Source: Aurelia coerulea (lineage: Eukaryota > Cnidaria > Scyphozoa > Semaeostomeae > Ulmaridae). From it: a stretch of 64,000 nt of DNA. Both the position numbers and the translations under genes were made by a program. Under the pieces are notes generated by a model. That model had not been told where the DNA came from. It did no database searches and was given only the letters and a program-made list of their open reading frames with translations. The stretch is taken from NCBI GenBank assembly GCA_039566865.1, contig CM076958.1, positions 9,772,501 to 9,836,500 of the forward strand. The letters run 5' to 3'. Every line of letters starts with the position of its first letter. The stretch's first letter is position 1. Positions 32,576 to 44,830 of the stretch are shown piece by piece.

Positions 32576-33240
32576 TGCCACCTATACAATAATGATACCA
32601 TGTCCAGGAGTGGGAATCCTGAAAATATCCTGTTCAGCGGCACGTCCCCGTACGGAGAAAAATATATGAATCCTCCGGGACACCCACTCCAGTCAGCATG
32701 TGTTCCTTTGGCATTCAAACAATCGTGAGTCTGTCGTTCAACATTTGAGCATTGTTTGATTTTGACGCTATTAGAACAAGCTAATTGAATTGGAGTGTTT
32801 TAATGGCCAAAGAAGGGTGTACCTTTCGAATGACGCATTGTAGTTTGCAGTTTCGTTAGCTGCGGAGGCCTTGTTAGAAATCCCAAAAGTTGCTATTTGA
32901 TTTATCTATAATGCTGCTTCGCAAGGCGCTTCGCGCTTGCTGCGCTGCAATAGACGATTACGCTGAAGATGGCGGCGAGGAACTTTTTACCAAGATGCAC
33001 TGCGTTCTTTAATCGAATTCCTATAGAATCGTTAAAGTGCCACTAAACCTTTTGGGGAGGTTGGCTTATTTGAAAGATCAATTATCGAGCATCTTCGCAC
33101 AATCATTCTTTTTTTATTTTGCGACAGGGGTTCGCCGCGATGGGGGGTTTTACAACACCCACTCGTGGCACACGACCGGGTTTTTAGGGTGCTGGGAACT
33201 AGTCAGCATTCGACGTCATACCGGGAATCTCGCTTTCATT

Positions 33241-36200
33241 GTTCAACTGTGCGTTTGGTCAGTTGAGAGCAGTTCAGTCAAGAAAGAAGGAATTGAAAGA
33301 GGAATCGTGCGCTGTATTTGTTCTTTTATCTTGGCATCCATGAACGATGCTGGCTCTTCAGAAAGCTAGTATTCTCTTACATTTCCAATGAAGCTTACGA
33401 TACAGAATTCGAAGAAGTTGAGAGTGCGAGAGCAGCACCAACGGGCAACGGCTGTTAGGCCTAAAAACAGCGATGACAGTCCTGAAATTATTATCGATTG
33501 AAAGTCGATTGAACAGCGAACAAACTTGCCAAAATGAGAGACTGCATTATTGCCATTTTCGACGAATTATTTCATCAGAATTATGGTAAGTAATATTTCC
33601 TTCGATATCAGCTGTCTGTACGTGTAATTCTAGCATAGATCGATTAGATTTACAATCATAGCAAACATCGATGTCGGCCCTGGCCTTGTGTGCATTAGAC
33701 CGGAATGAGCCCATATAAGTAGCGAACAATATACTACCTGCCAAGGGATGGGACTTTAAAGTAATTACAGCATTTACAGAAATATTAGAACAGGAAGGTT
33801 TGGTATGAAAAGCCAAAGATGAATGAGACCAGAGTCAACACTGATTCATTATTGAATTACCAGACAGCACAGGTCAGCTCCCAAATTTTTTCTAGATTGG
33901 AGTAGGCCAACCACACATTTCCTGTTGTTTTGAGTGGAAACTAGAACTGTTTGTATCACAAACCTTGTTGTGGTTGGCCTATTCTAATCTAGACAAAATT
34001 ACCTGTTACTTTTGTACTAATTTTTCCAATTTACCTGTGCTGACAGATAGCCAGTCTGTTTACTTTGTCCAGAATGTTTCAGGAAGCCAGAAATTACAGT
34101 TTCACATCCAGGCATGCCCTGGGAGAGCATGCCTTTCTTTCCCTTTCATATAAATTTTTTGGCCAATTTTTGGTCTGACAAACAGAGATGTTGGTTATGA
34201 AGTCATGTGAACTGAACTAATTTTTGTTATTGGCCTATACTCTTTCATTTGGGAAACCTTACAGCTAGGGTGATCAACTGATGCCAGAATTTCATCCAAA
34301 GTTTGCCACAGTTATTAAATCATTTATCTACAGAAAATCCTTCATAAGCTATAATCTAAACACGCTTTATTCGATATATTATGGCAAATGTGGGAAAAAG
34401 TTTGTTGGATAGCCTGGGGGGTGCCAAAGTGTTGATGCTGCACAGAAATGGAGGGCTGTATGCTAATTAGGTGTAATTTAACTTATGCTCTTGTAAATTG
34501 GAATATTTTAATTTTTGCAGGTGAACATCCACAGAAGAATGTCCTGTTTTCTTTCAAAACCTTGCACATCAAAGGAATTTTCTCAGAGATGTCCCAATCA
34601 ATCATCTATCAGTGGTGTGCCATTGAAATATGTCTATGTTGACTTCCCTGATTGCTGGAAGAAAGAACCTTCAAAGAGAACTTTCTTGATTGTGGAAGAG
34701 GACTATTTTTGTGCAAAGATGACACAATAAATTCGATATTGATTCCCAAAGGAACTTTTGAAAATAGATTAGTTGTCGTGTATTTTTATGATATAGGGTA
34801 CAATCCGTTGCTAGAAAGCCCCTAGAAAAGAATTTCCTGGCATGAAAAGAAAACCTCATGGTACGATTTGTTGTTATGAACTTGAGGAAGAACTCTCTGC
34901 CAACCTTTCAGCTAACATGATTGCCCATCATTTAAAAAATTTGACAGACAAACCTGCAAGATCTATCAATAAACATAAAATTGTCACATAAAATGCCAGG
35001 TTTGAAAGAAGATTGTTTACAGTTTTTATCCACGAAACTCATTTATAAGGAGCTACCAGGATGGCCAAGAATTCAAGAATTCTGCATAGAATCACAAATA
35101 AACCTGGAAATCCAAATTTGTCAAGAATGGCAACCATAGAAACAACTAGTACAATTCTTGTACTCTAAATGTTTATCCTGGCCTAATTTTCTTACATAGT
35201 ACAACATGATACCATGATTTTAGCAAAAACTTTGTGAAAATAAGAGTTTGCTACTGTTATAAGTGTCTTAAATCCCTTCAGCAATGTGCGTCACCACAAT
35301 GTTATCCTCCTTTGACATGCAATGTATGATATGGTCTAGAGATATAATGTCATTTCTTGCAATTCTGTATGTCTTTTCTTTTATATGCCTCCAAACACAT
35401 ACTGGTCTGTGTCTCCTTGTATTTGACTGATGGATCTACAACAAAGATATCATCTTGTAACAACTCAAATCACCTTGTTAGATACTCTTGTTTCAGTTTT
35501 GTTATGAAAAGGAAACCCATTTTTAAGGCAAATAAAGTTTCTTACGTTACAAATAAAACTACTTTCATACTTTCATTCAGAATTTCACAGTGCAGCAGTG
35601 CAAGTAATAAATTTCAAGATCAGTATCATAAGAAATACAACAAGAATAAGTGAAGTTGTATTAGAAGGTTTAAATGTAAATGAAGGTTTTCTCATAATAA
35701 ATAACAAGCATTTCTGAGCATCACAAGCCCGAAAGATGCACAATCGAAACACTCTGTGGTCGAATAAAGTCAATCGGCATCATTGAAATCCAACCCCAAG
35801 CCTTGGATGGCATTTGTCCCTCTTGATGCGTCTTTCCAAAGCGAAGTATCTATCGATAATGTGGAAAATCGCGCCGCTTGTCGTTGGCCTTGTGCCAAGA
35901 AATGCCTTATTTGAAGGAAGCAAAGTTTGCTTGTTATCAACAACAAAACTTTGAGCTTTCAATCAAAATACCTGTGCCTCTACGAAGAAAAGTAAATGGC
36001 CTATGAATAATAATAATAGATATGAGCTAAATATGCCTACCGTTCTCGAAGCTCCCTACTTGAAATGAAACGATATCTCCATCCTTCGTTGCCACGATAA
36101 ATGAGAAAGAAGCTGCTACCCCGTATTCATCTGTGGCCAAATGTTTTCAGGGATAAATATCCTTCTTTGGTAACTGTCCAGCGTAAAAAGAAAGGAGCAT

Positions 36201-36479
36201 GTGCAGTATTGCTGAGTTGGTTCCCCTTTCGCCTTGCTTAGGCCTAGACTACCTAGCCTAGTCGATCTTTCAACCTCAGTTCAGTTCGTGAAATTGTAGT
36301 TCTTCTGCCTTCTCTTTGCCTCCAATAGTTTATCGTTATGAAAAAGAATACGTTGAAGTATTATTTCCACTTCCTTGTCAGGCAAGTTACTGCAGTTGAC
36401 TGCTCATAGACATTTTCTTCCGATTTTCTTTCTCCAGTGCCATCCAAGAATCACACTCAGTTTGCAGTGTGTTTCTGTT
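33241..36479. other. Unassigned region, possible small spliced transcript
   Basis: Mostly no coding signal. An ATG frame at 33534-33585 ends in a good donor (TATGGTAAGT), and a good acceptor (TTTTAATTTTTGCAG) precedes 34521, with a following frame to 34642. The joined product would be only about 60 codons with no known domain, so it is not called as a gene. Confidence 0.3.
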
Positions 36480-37905
36480 CATCCCATCGTGAATGCGATT
36501 GCGTCATTCCCGGTATGACATCACAGGCGCCTCGCCCGAGATCTCTTACCAATCGTAGATTGCCCGGTCGTGGACCAAAATTGATTGCAAAATATGGTCA
36601 AAATCCCAACTTTGAGAACTCGTAGAAAAAAAACTACTCATCGCATCTGAAAAATCTTTTTGGATTTGAAGCTAGCTCGACGAGTTCTACTGAATATGGA
36701 AAACTCCGCAAAAGGTTTAGTGGTGATTAGAACGCAATGCGTCTTAGTAAAAAGTTCCTTGCCGCCATCTTTCGCGTGATCATCTATTACCGTAGTGATT
36801 TGCAAACAAAATGACGTCATCAGTGGATAACTTGGAATGAGATATCAAAGAAATCTAAACAGGATTCTTTATCATTCGACAGTGCCGTTCATTTTCATCA
36901 ATAAAAATTTTCGCTCCAGATCACCTTTAATGGAAAACAACTTTTATTCCAATTTCATAGATTCAGTTTCTACAACTACTTCTTCACCGCCAAGCACTGT
37001 GAAAGCCGAGAGAAAGCGACTGGTTTTAGCGTGTTTATCATCTAAGAAGTCTCTCCCTCATGTTTTTAGTGTCTGCAGTGTTAGCACTTTTAATGGAAGT
37101 GGTTTATCGCGGTCATTTTTGACCGATGCCTTGTTTTTTGTTTCATTGATGGACTACGTTCCGCCTTTATTTTTTTATCAGATAAGCAGTTAAACGTAGT
37201 AGATTTCTTTGTTTTTGACATTTGCTGGTGTCTAGATTTGTACCCCGTAGGGAATTGCCACTCGAGCAACATTTTGCGACGCCATGTTACCTAAACTCCC
37301 AATTGAGTTTTGATAAACGCAAACAGTCTTTACCTGGTGATGTTTAATGTCCGCGCGCAATGTTAGCTTTTACTACAAGAGTATACCACCTTTGTTGGAT
37401 ACTATCTTTATGTTTTCTTTAATTTTGGATTTATTCACAAGTGTCCGATATACCTAATCGGCTAAGGTTTGTTTTACCCATGTCAAGTCATGTGACCATA
37501 TCGGGTGTCCCAAAAAATGCAACAGATTTGAAAAATTCTACTGCAATCTGTTTTATACTCATTATCCAACAATTATTTTTCTTCAAATCGGCAATAATTA
37601 GATTAAATTTTGATACATTTTTCAGTATTTTTGGTGACTTGGTTGGAGAGTTAAAAACCAGCAAACTTCAAAATCGCCCCCAGGTCAAAACCAGAGCTGA
37701 ATGGTGAATTACAATGTCAAATTGTAAAACATGAAAATCCCTGCAGCTGCAAAGAATTGCTGACCTTTGAGAATTCTCATTCTGTTGGGATTTTTCTCTC
37801 AAAGGTCTACCAGAATGTGTATTATCTATTTTGGTATTTTTCTCTGCGAAGTCTGCCAACTCTACCATTTTCATAAGACTTCTCAGACTTCAGATGCCCA
37901 AAAGG

Positions 37906-39101
37906 ATACGCCCTAAATCAGCTATTTCTTGCAATGCTTCTTCTGTCTCTGCCACTAACGCTGTTTCATCAGCATAACGTAAATTCGTGAGCCGTTGAAC
38001 ATCATTTTCATGATTCCTTCTCCGGGACAGGGTATCACTTTGCATGCCTCCATGACGGGCCTGACAGGGTCCATATTTTCTATTGTAATACAGCTAAATG
38101 TCGCCCCAAAGTTATTCATGACATACAGAAGATATTTCCTCAATTAGTGACCGAATAAGGCAAAGCAGAGTCAAAATAGAGGGCAAAGTAAGGTCGGACG
38201 AATAGTTTTCCTTGGAGCAAGTAGCTTGTGAAAGTACTTGTGTCCATGTTGTGTTTACTTGTATTTGAAGCCGTTTGAAGCCCTAGCTAGGCAGTAGTTA
38301 TATATAGTTTTGAGTTAGATGTCTTCAAGGACTATCGGTGCTTGTGAGAGACTGAGTAGTGCCTTTTGTTGCATTGTATTTATAATGCTCTGAAAGATGA
38401 CCCAACAGAATTACTTTAGCCTTGGAAACAGAAAACGTCACGGGGAATGTAAGAGTAGAGGTAGCGCCTAGTGAAGCAAGTTAATCTTTTAATCGGATTA
38501 AGATCTTCAGTCATCACAGGAATAATTAGACTGAAGGAATCCTCTGCATCTCGTTGCAGAATAATTGTTTTTTTAGCTAGAATTCCCCAGAACATACTCT
38601 TTTGTTGCAATATTGTTAATCTTTGACATCAGATTTGACACATTAAGATCATGCATCAACCAATGAGATCCTTTGTTTGGATAGTCGCGAAGTAACTACT
38701 GGGGGAGATTTCCGATCTTTCCTCCTCCTCTCCACCCCGCAGTGACAGTAGAGGCTGCACGCAGGCTAGTGAAACATAGACAATTTCAAAAGAGGCGTGG
38801 GCAAAAATAGAACAATATTCCTAAAAGTGATACTTTGGGGTGACATTATGGCCATGATATTTATTGGCATAAAATATAGTAAAAATGATATTTTTGGGTT
38901 GTTTAGAGGCAATCTCTACCTGAATCTGCATTGTTTCAGAACATTTTATGTTCATTTACAGATGTCAAAGTGTAAAGGAGCTGGTATTTTTGTGTTACAA
39001 TGAAGAAAAACTGATAGTTTGGGTTGCCTGAAATTTTTTTTGGACTGACGTATGTTCTGAGTGCCCCAGTATGTCCTGAGTGCCCCTGCTTCCTGTATGC
39101 G
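37906..39101. other. Unassigned region with a remnant TIR
   Basis: No credible gene. A GGCTGCACGCAGGCTA terminus at about 38757-38772 resembles the end of the element at 28436-29187, suggesting a solo or half-lost copy. Confidence 0.4.
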
Positions 39102-39206
39102 TATATTATATTATATTCTATATAAAGTGTACCGTTGAAGAGGGCCTAACCATCCGAAGAAAACAGGCATCAATTTGGTCGTTTGCGCTTTTTATTCTTT
39201 ATTTCA

Positions 39207-39246
39207 GTGCTGACTAGTTTCGCCCACTAGGGCATCTTCAGAGCAA
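39207..39246 (-). ncRNA. Hammerhead-like ribozyme, left copy
   Basis: Read on the minus strand: stem I TGCT/AGCA; core CTGAAGA (fits CUGANGA); stem II GCCC-TAGT-GGGC; core GAAA; a self-complementary stem III ACTAGT; then C, the expected cleavage site after GUC. All pairings are exact. A very short palindromic stem III is what is known for Penelope-type hammerheads, thought to act as dimers. Cleavage itself is not shown. Confidence 0.72.
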
Positions 39247-39715
39247 CCGATTTATTCAGATTATCTACCTCTATTTATAGTATATTGTCTGTCCATATAA
39301 GGTTAATTAGTTTACAAGAATAATTTTGTCCTTATAGTAGAAACCCGCATAAAAGAACCTGTTTTTATAAGAACCTAGAGGCTGAAATTCAATCTTTAAA
39401 ACCCCCTAAATAAGAACCCCTAAGAGGCTCAAACTGGGAAAGGTTCTTATATAATAGCTTTCATGTAAATTATTAAAATGACAAGAGTGTTTAGAATTCT
39501 TCACATCCTGATCAGACTTCTTCATTGGTACAAAAGATTTGTTCTCAAGAATTCTCAAGAAATCTCAAGAAATCTCAAGAATTCTTGGGCTGGAAAACAG
39601 TGTTAATGTGTGCAAGGTCTGCTCGCATATAAGAACCTTTTTAAGAACCTTACAGGCTGGAATTTAGAATAGCAGCCATTTAATTAAGAACCAATTCAGG
39701 CTGCCCAGAAAAAAC

Positions 39716-40309
39716 CTAGGTTCTTTTATGCGGGTTTCTACTGTATAAGGTAAAAATGTTCTTGTCGTATGTTGTTGTTGTTGTTAGCCTCGTTCTCGTT
39801 GTTTTCAGTTGAGTCGTTGTTGTCGTGGAGGTCGGTTCTCGTATCATGGTGTTGTATGTTTGTGCTATGTCCCTTGACGTCAGATTGTCTTTCATCCATC
39901 GTTCTACGAGCTTCGCTTCTTCAATTTTACTGTCGGTGCTTCTTTGCAAGTGGCTGATTCCGTGAATCTTATCCCACCTCGGGTGTACCTTTACCCTGTT
40001 CGTTCTGTTCTGTTCTATTCTTTTCATTGGCGTTGTTCGCAATGCGATGTTTTCACTTTGATGTGTTGTTGTTATGAAGTTTCTTGTCCTATGACGTCGG
40101 TTGTGTTTTCGTAGTCTTGCTGTTGTTGTTGTTGTTGTTGTTGTTGTTTGATTTCGTACCGTTTGGAGTGTGTCATTCGTAGTCAGATGTTTTCCCTGTG
40201 TAGTAAGGTCAGGTGTCGGTGAGTTGCAGTTGTTGTTGTCGTCGTACTTGTTGTAGATGTTGTAGTTGTATTCTTTTGAAGCGCTTCCCGAGTCTCTGTA
40301 GCGGGCCAT
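39716..40309 (-). CDS. Low-complexity ORF between Penelope-like repeats, 197 aa
   Basis: The frame starts MARYRDSGSASKEYN and is rich in Asn, Thr and Arg, with poly-Thr tracts encoded by GTT/AAC repeats (about 40118-40149). A patch at residues about 110-140 (SKIEEAKLVERWMKDNLTSR) looks less biased. It starts just inside the right terminal repeat. I do not recognise a domain. It may be the 5' part of a Penelope-like ORF or a chance frame kept open by the trinucleotide repeats. Confidence 0.35.
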   Translation of the reverse strand: MARYRDSGSASKEYNYNIYNKYDDNNNCNSPTPDLTTQGKHLTTNDTLQTVRNQTTTTTTTTTARLRKHNRRHRTRNFITTTHQSENIALRTTPMKRIEQNRTNRVKVHPRWDKIHGISHLQRSTDSKIEEAKLVERWMKDNLTSRDIAQTYNTMIREPTSTTTTTQLKTTRTRLTTTTTYDKNIFTLYSRNPHKRT

Positions 40310-40379
40310 TCGCGTCTGCGTCCAGACTAAATATTATATAAAGTGTACCGTATATGTATATGTTGTTGTATATGTTGCT

Positions 40380-40409
40380 CTGAAGATGCCTTAGTGGGCG
40401 AAACTAGTC
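40380..40409 (+). ncRNA. Hammerhead-like ribozyme, right copy
   Basis: Plus strand: core CTGAAGA at 40380, stem II GCC-TTAGTG-GGC, GAAA, palindromic ACTAGT, then C. Stem I (TGCT with AGAA) has one mismatch, and stem II has lost one pair relative to the left copy, so it may be weakened. Confidence 0.65.
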
Positions 40410-40514
40410 AGAACTGGAAAAGAAAAAGCGTGAAAGACCACACAGATGCCTGTTTCTTTGAGCAGTTAGGCCCTCTTCTAACCGTACACTATATATTATA
40501 TTATAGTATTTTTA

Positions 40515-40770
40515 ATTAAGAACAAAACTTTATCACAGAATTTGAATGGAAAACAAGCAACTTTTACATGCTACCTAAAATACATAAAAGCAAAGAAATC
40601 ATTGCCAAAATTTCCGAATCAAATCAAGAATTTGTTGAAATGTCTCCACCCACTGATTTAAAAGGAAGACCAATAGTAGCAGGTCCTGTTTCACCAACCC
40701 AAAGACTTAGTGAATTCATTGACACTCTTATAAAACCAATTGTTACGCATTTAAAGGCCTTATGCATCCA
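40515..40770 (+). pseudogene. Penelope-like reverse transcriptase fragment
   Basis: Plus-strand reading FITEFEWKTSNFYMLPKIHK, then PTDLKGRPIVAGP, PTQRLSEFIDTLIKPIV. The FYxLPKIHK and GRPIVxG motifs are conserved in Penelope-like RTs, upstream of the catalytic palm. The frame is lost at about 40770. The catalytic YxDD and the GIY-YIG endonuclease are missing. It follows the right terminal repeat in the same orientation as that repeat's ribozyme. Confidence 0.85.
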
Positions 40771-42347
40771 AATTTTGGTCCTCGACTTTTCAATGTTTTC
40801 AAATAACTTATGGTGTCATAAAAACTTTGTGAAAGTTTGAAAAGGAAATTTTAAGTATAAGTACAGAAAATTGTGTGTCAAAGTTGAGCGGTTTCGTGAT
40901 TTCAGCGCGACATTGTACTGGCCAAACGTGACGTCACAATTATGACGGTCGAAGCAGCGCGCATCGAAGGCCAGGTCGAAAACGCGGAAACCGCGGAAAA
41001 CGCGGAAAAACATTTGAAGTTTCTGAATTGCGAGAAATAGTGTGTATTGTGTTAAAATATAGGCAAGAAACCTCTAAATAAGCCAAATATTCCATCAAGA
41101 AGACAAACAAGAAATTTCCGCGTTTTCCGCGTTTTCATTTTTGCTTCAGGTGATTTTCGAAAACGCGGAAATATCTTTATATGAACTTTTATCAGTAGCT
41201 TTTCGCAAATAAAGACGAGTAATACGTTAAGCTTTCTCTCGTAATGAATTATTTACCAAAACAGACTTCGTAGATACGAATGAAACTTTTGGATCATAAG
41301 ATTTAAAAATTAATGGGCCTAAGTGGCCTATCAGGAATTCGAGGGGGAGTTTGTTTATAATTTCTCGACCGTATCCCTTTATGATGCTTTGGGCGGATAC
41401 AGCATGTTATGTCGCCATAATGAAGCAGCAAAATAAACATAGAGCCTCCTCCTTTGAAGAATAAAATTTTTTTCCGCGTTTTCCGCGTTTTCCGCGTTTT
41501 CGTTTTTGCTATAGGTGATTTTCCAAAACGCGGAAAACGCGGAAATCTCTTTATATCAACTTTATTAGTAGTAGCTTTGCGCAAATATAGACGAGGAATA
41601 CGTTAAGCTTTCTCTCGTAATGAATTCTTTATCAAAATAGACTTCGTAGATCCGAATGAACTTTGGATCATAAGATTTAAACATTAATGGGCCTAAGTGG
41701 CCTATTAGGAATTCGAGAGGATTTTGTTGATAATTTCTCGACCGTATCCCGTTATGGTGCTATGGTGCTATGATATAGGCCTAAAGAGATTTCCGCGTTT
41801 TCGAAAATCACCTATAGCAAAAACGAAAACGCGGAAAACGCGAAAAAATTTTATTCTACAAAGGAGGAGGCTCTAAGTTTATTACATAACATGCTGTATC
41901 CGCCCAAAGTATCATAAAGGGATACGGTCGAGAAATTATAAACAAACTGCCCCTCGAATTCCTGATAAGCCACTTAGGCTCATTAATTTTTAAATCTTAT
42001 GATCCAAAAGTTTCATTCGTAGCTACGAAGTATATTTTGGTAAAGAATTCATTACGAGAGAAAGCTTAACGTATTTCTCGTCTATATTTGCGAAAAGCTA
42101 CTGATAAAAGTTCATATAGGCCTAAAGATATTTCCGCGTTTTCGAAAATCACCTATAGCAAAAACGAAAACGCGGAAAACGCGGAAAACGCGGAAAACGC
42201 GGAAAACGCGGAAATTTCTTGTTTGTCTTCTTGATGGAATATTTGGCTTATTTAGAGGTTTCTTACCTATAGGGTAAAACGGGGTAAAGTGAACTATTTT
42301 GGAGGTTTTTCAAGGATATCTTAAAGAGACAGTAGCTGAGGGCAACC

Positions 42348-42848
42348 TTTTTAACATTGTTTTGACATTATGTCTTTGGGTCAGTTTATCCAGCAAAAAT
42401 ATTTTTCAAATCTTTTTCCATTGTCTCACAAAAGAGCTTTCTTTGGCGACCGCTCTGCCTAGTTCACTTTACCCCAGGTCGGGGTAAAGTGAACTACTCA
42501 GCAATTGTTCGATAAAACCAAACTGATGCTGGTAATACCCGAAAACATTATTTATTTTGCAACTCTAAGGAGTTCTTTGCATGCCAACACGAAACAAACC
42601 CAAAACTTTGACAAGAGTGGTATTGAAAAAAATTAAATGGTGACCTAATGTTGAGAACGATCTTTGCAGGTCAAATATTGACCAAAAATTATTGTCAAAG
42701 TCACAAATTCGAGTCAGAGTGCGAGACCTGAATTCAATTCGATGAACAATAATGGGAATATACTTGGAAAATACTATATTGCATATAAATACCAAATCAC
42801 CGCATAGAGAAACACCATCTTCAAAGTAGTTCACTTTGGGGTTTTACC
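42348..42848. repeat. Direct repeat within composite element, copy 1
   Basis: About 0.5 kb repeated in the same orientation at 47075-47560. Shared phrases include TCTTTGGGTCAGTTTATCCA, GATGCTGGTAATACCCGAAA and TGGGAATATACTTGGAAAAT. The copy ends in an inverted TAGTTCACTTTGGGGTTTTA terminus, so 42272-42848 could itself be a small TIR unit. Confidence 0.75.
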
Positions 42849-42853
42849 AATCA

Positions 42854-44204
42854 ATGGCCCTGGCCCTATGGCCCTATGGCCCTATGGCCCAATGGCACTA
42901 TGGCCCTATGGCACTATGGCACTATGGTCTTGTATCTTTTATTACGAATACCCAAAGTATGAGTCGGGCAGTCTATTCGACTAGAATTCGTATAAATATT
43001 GCTTCAAATGATGCCCAAACTGAGATGCACAAAGTTCTCGTTCACCGAGCGAAAATTCCCCCGAAGTACTAATGCAGGGAATCACCAGCTGTAACTTTCT
43101 TTGCTTATTTGTTGCTATGGGAAACACGGCAAAGGGCGCAGCATTGTTGTCAATAATGTGTTTCTTATCTCGCTCCTCTTGTGAGATAAAGTAGAGGAAG
43201 GGGTCCGACAAATCTCCACTACACGTTTTTTTTATAAGAAACTGGTTTATAAGAAACTAGTACTACGATGACCAAAAAATTAAGAAACTCTAGTACTACG
43301 CTCAAGAACAGTTAAGAAACTCTAAAACTTTATTTCTTTGTGTATCTCTTATTCTATGTCTTTCTAACAAAGGTACATTCGTCTTTTCTTGACTTTTAAC
43401 TGCAAAATTGGTAAATTTTTGCCTTGATGTGCATGGCTTCTTCTTGATGACAATGTCAATGCAAAATGGAAGCCTTTTCTCGAGAAGAAGGCTCAACTTC
43501 GAACAATACCGCAACTTTAGGCCCAAAAAATAAGAAACTGATTAAGAAACTTTTACTACTAAAACACCGAAATTTTCATACGAAATTAAGAAACTTTTAG
43601 TACTAAGTGCTGATCCAAGTTTCTTATACAAAAAACGTGTATTTTCCAACGCATTGCAACGAAGCTAATATCATATGTCTTAATTTTCAGAACTTTCAGC
43701 AGTGGCTCCTATTCTTAGTTTCTTATAAAAAAAGATGCGTGCATTACTGGGGCATTACTATAGATATTGCATGTAACAGATTTACAGCCTGTCACGCTAA
43801 AACCGCAAAAAACACTTTAAGGAGTGGGGCAAAATGTGCCAGAGCCAAAATGTGCTGCGTTGTATTATATTACTGTATTGTATTGCCTGTTAACTTGTAA
43901 ATACCGGGTAAATACCAGTACAATCGCCAAACAATAATTGTTTGTTGCTTTGGAGGATGTGTGTGAAAGCTTCGTACAGTCCTTTCAAATTTGATGATTT
44001 CAAGGGGAATTCCCCACATCACTTTGGGGAATTCTTGCTCGGCGAACGAGAACTTTGTGCATTTCAGTTTGAGCATCATTTCAAGCAATATTTATACGAA
44101 TTCTAGTCGAATACACTGTCAAACTCATACTTAGGGTATTCGTAATAAAAGATACAAGACCATAGTGCCATAGTGCCATAGGGCCATAGGGCCATAGTGC
44201 CACC
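42854..44204. mobile_element. 1.35-kb inverted-repeat element with CCCTATGG-repeat ends
   Basis: The left arm (42854-43070) and right arm (about 44012-44204) are inverted. Outer ends are tandem (GGCCCTATGGCACTATGG)-type repeats; the inside reads TCTTGTATCTTTTATTACGA and GCACAAAGTTCTCGTTC. The interior (43215-43740) is full of TAAGAAACT motifs similar to those in the large palindrome arms. No gene. Confidence 0.7.
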
Positions 44205-44639
44205 GAGTGATTGCTTGGGAAAGAATTTGTTACTTCTTGACGTTGTTTTCTGTTATCACTTTATGTGACCAAAGTTTCGTCAGAGGTTCATTCTACATCT
44301 ACAAAGCTGCTGTTCATAGTTGCGCAAGGGAGCATTTAACAACATGAATGTTAACAAAAAAGGGCCGTCGAGAGAAAGGCCGGGCAGCACGCACATTTAT
44401 CTTTGGGCCACGCCCCCCTATGCACTGGTAAGACACTGCGTTTAGATTTTTTTAGAATCTCAGTGGGCCTGCAGGCATGCAAACGTTCCTGAAAGAAAAC
44501 TACAACAAAGAGAAACGCATACCTTATTTCTTGCTGGCCCACAGAGGCCCCAGGCCCCCTAGTAACTACCCTGGCAACCCCCTCACTGTTCTGAATATCC
44601 CCCTACTATACTGATGATGCCTCACCACACACCACACAC

Positions 44640-44830
44640 ATCATGATATCCCCCCCCCCACTGTACTCCAGTTGCCTCCCCACTGTACTGAACACCCCCG
44701 TCCCCCCACTGCACTCAAGGTACCCCCCACTGAACTACAGATGCCTCCCAACTATACTGAATTGCCCCACTGTACTCAAACATACCTCCCCACTGTACTG
44801 AATATCCCCAACTGTACTGCACACTCCCGG
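44640..44830. repeat. Imperfect C-rich tandem repeat (CCCCACTGTACT...)
   Basis: About eight units of 20-30 bp share CCCCACTGTACTSAA or close variants. Non-coding. Confidence 0.75.

Larger units (their letters stand above)
29955..37905. mobile_element. Nested long inverted-repeat structure, about 8 kb
   Basis: The outer left arm (about 29955-30480) and right arm (37440-37905) are inverted copies over about 0.47 kb. They share GGGTGTCCCAAAAAATGC, TCAAATTGTAAAACATGAAA and TCGGCTAAGGTTTGTTTTAC. A second inner pair lies at about 32945-33240 and 36480-36800, sharing AAGATGGCGGCRAGGAACTT and ATACCGGGAA. The content between is a LINE (31064-32575), an internal tandem repeat and unassigned sequence. 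Whether it is one long foldback element or two nested ones cannot be decided by eye. No flanking duplication was resolved. Confidence 0.6.
39102..40505. mobile_element. Penelope-like terminal repeats in inverted orientation
   Basis: The segment 39102-39256 and the segment 40375-40505 are inverted copies of one sequence (GTGTACCGTT...GAGGGCCTAAC...ACTAGTTTCGCCCACTAG...). Each carries a hammerhead-like core. Penelope-like retroelements are known to have such ribozymes in their terminal repeats, and a Penelope-type RT fragment follows at 40515. A short direct echo, ATATAAAGTGTACCGT, is at 39120 and 40336. The inverted arrangement indicates two partial copies rather than one intact element. Confidence 0.7.

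Noticed and set aside
31948..32718. First 50 or so residues of the minus-strand frame ending at 32718
   Set aside because: They do not match LINE RT and appear to be unrelated sequence joined upstream of a 5'-truncated LINE. A short imperfect inverted repeat (GGAGTGGG...CCCACTCC, about 32600-32690) was seen but is too weak to call.
30188..37707. Near-identical 85-89 codon frames at 30188-30445 (minus) and 37441-37707 (plus)
   Set aside because: They lie wholly in the outer inverted arms. No start context or domain; repetition is due to the repeat.
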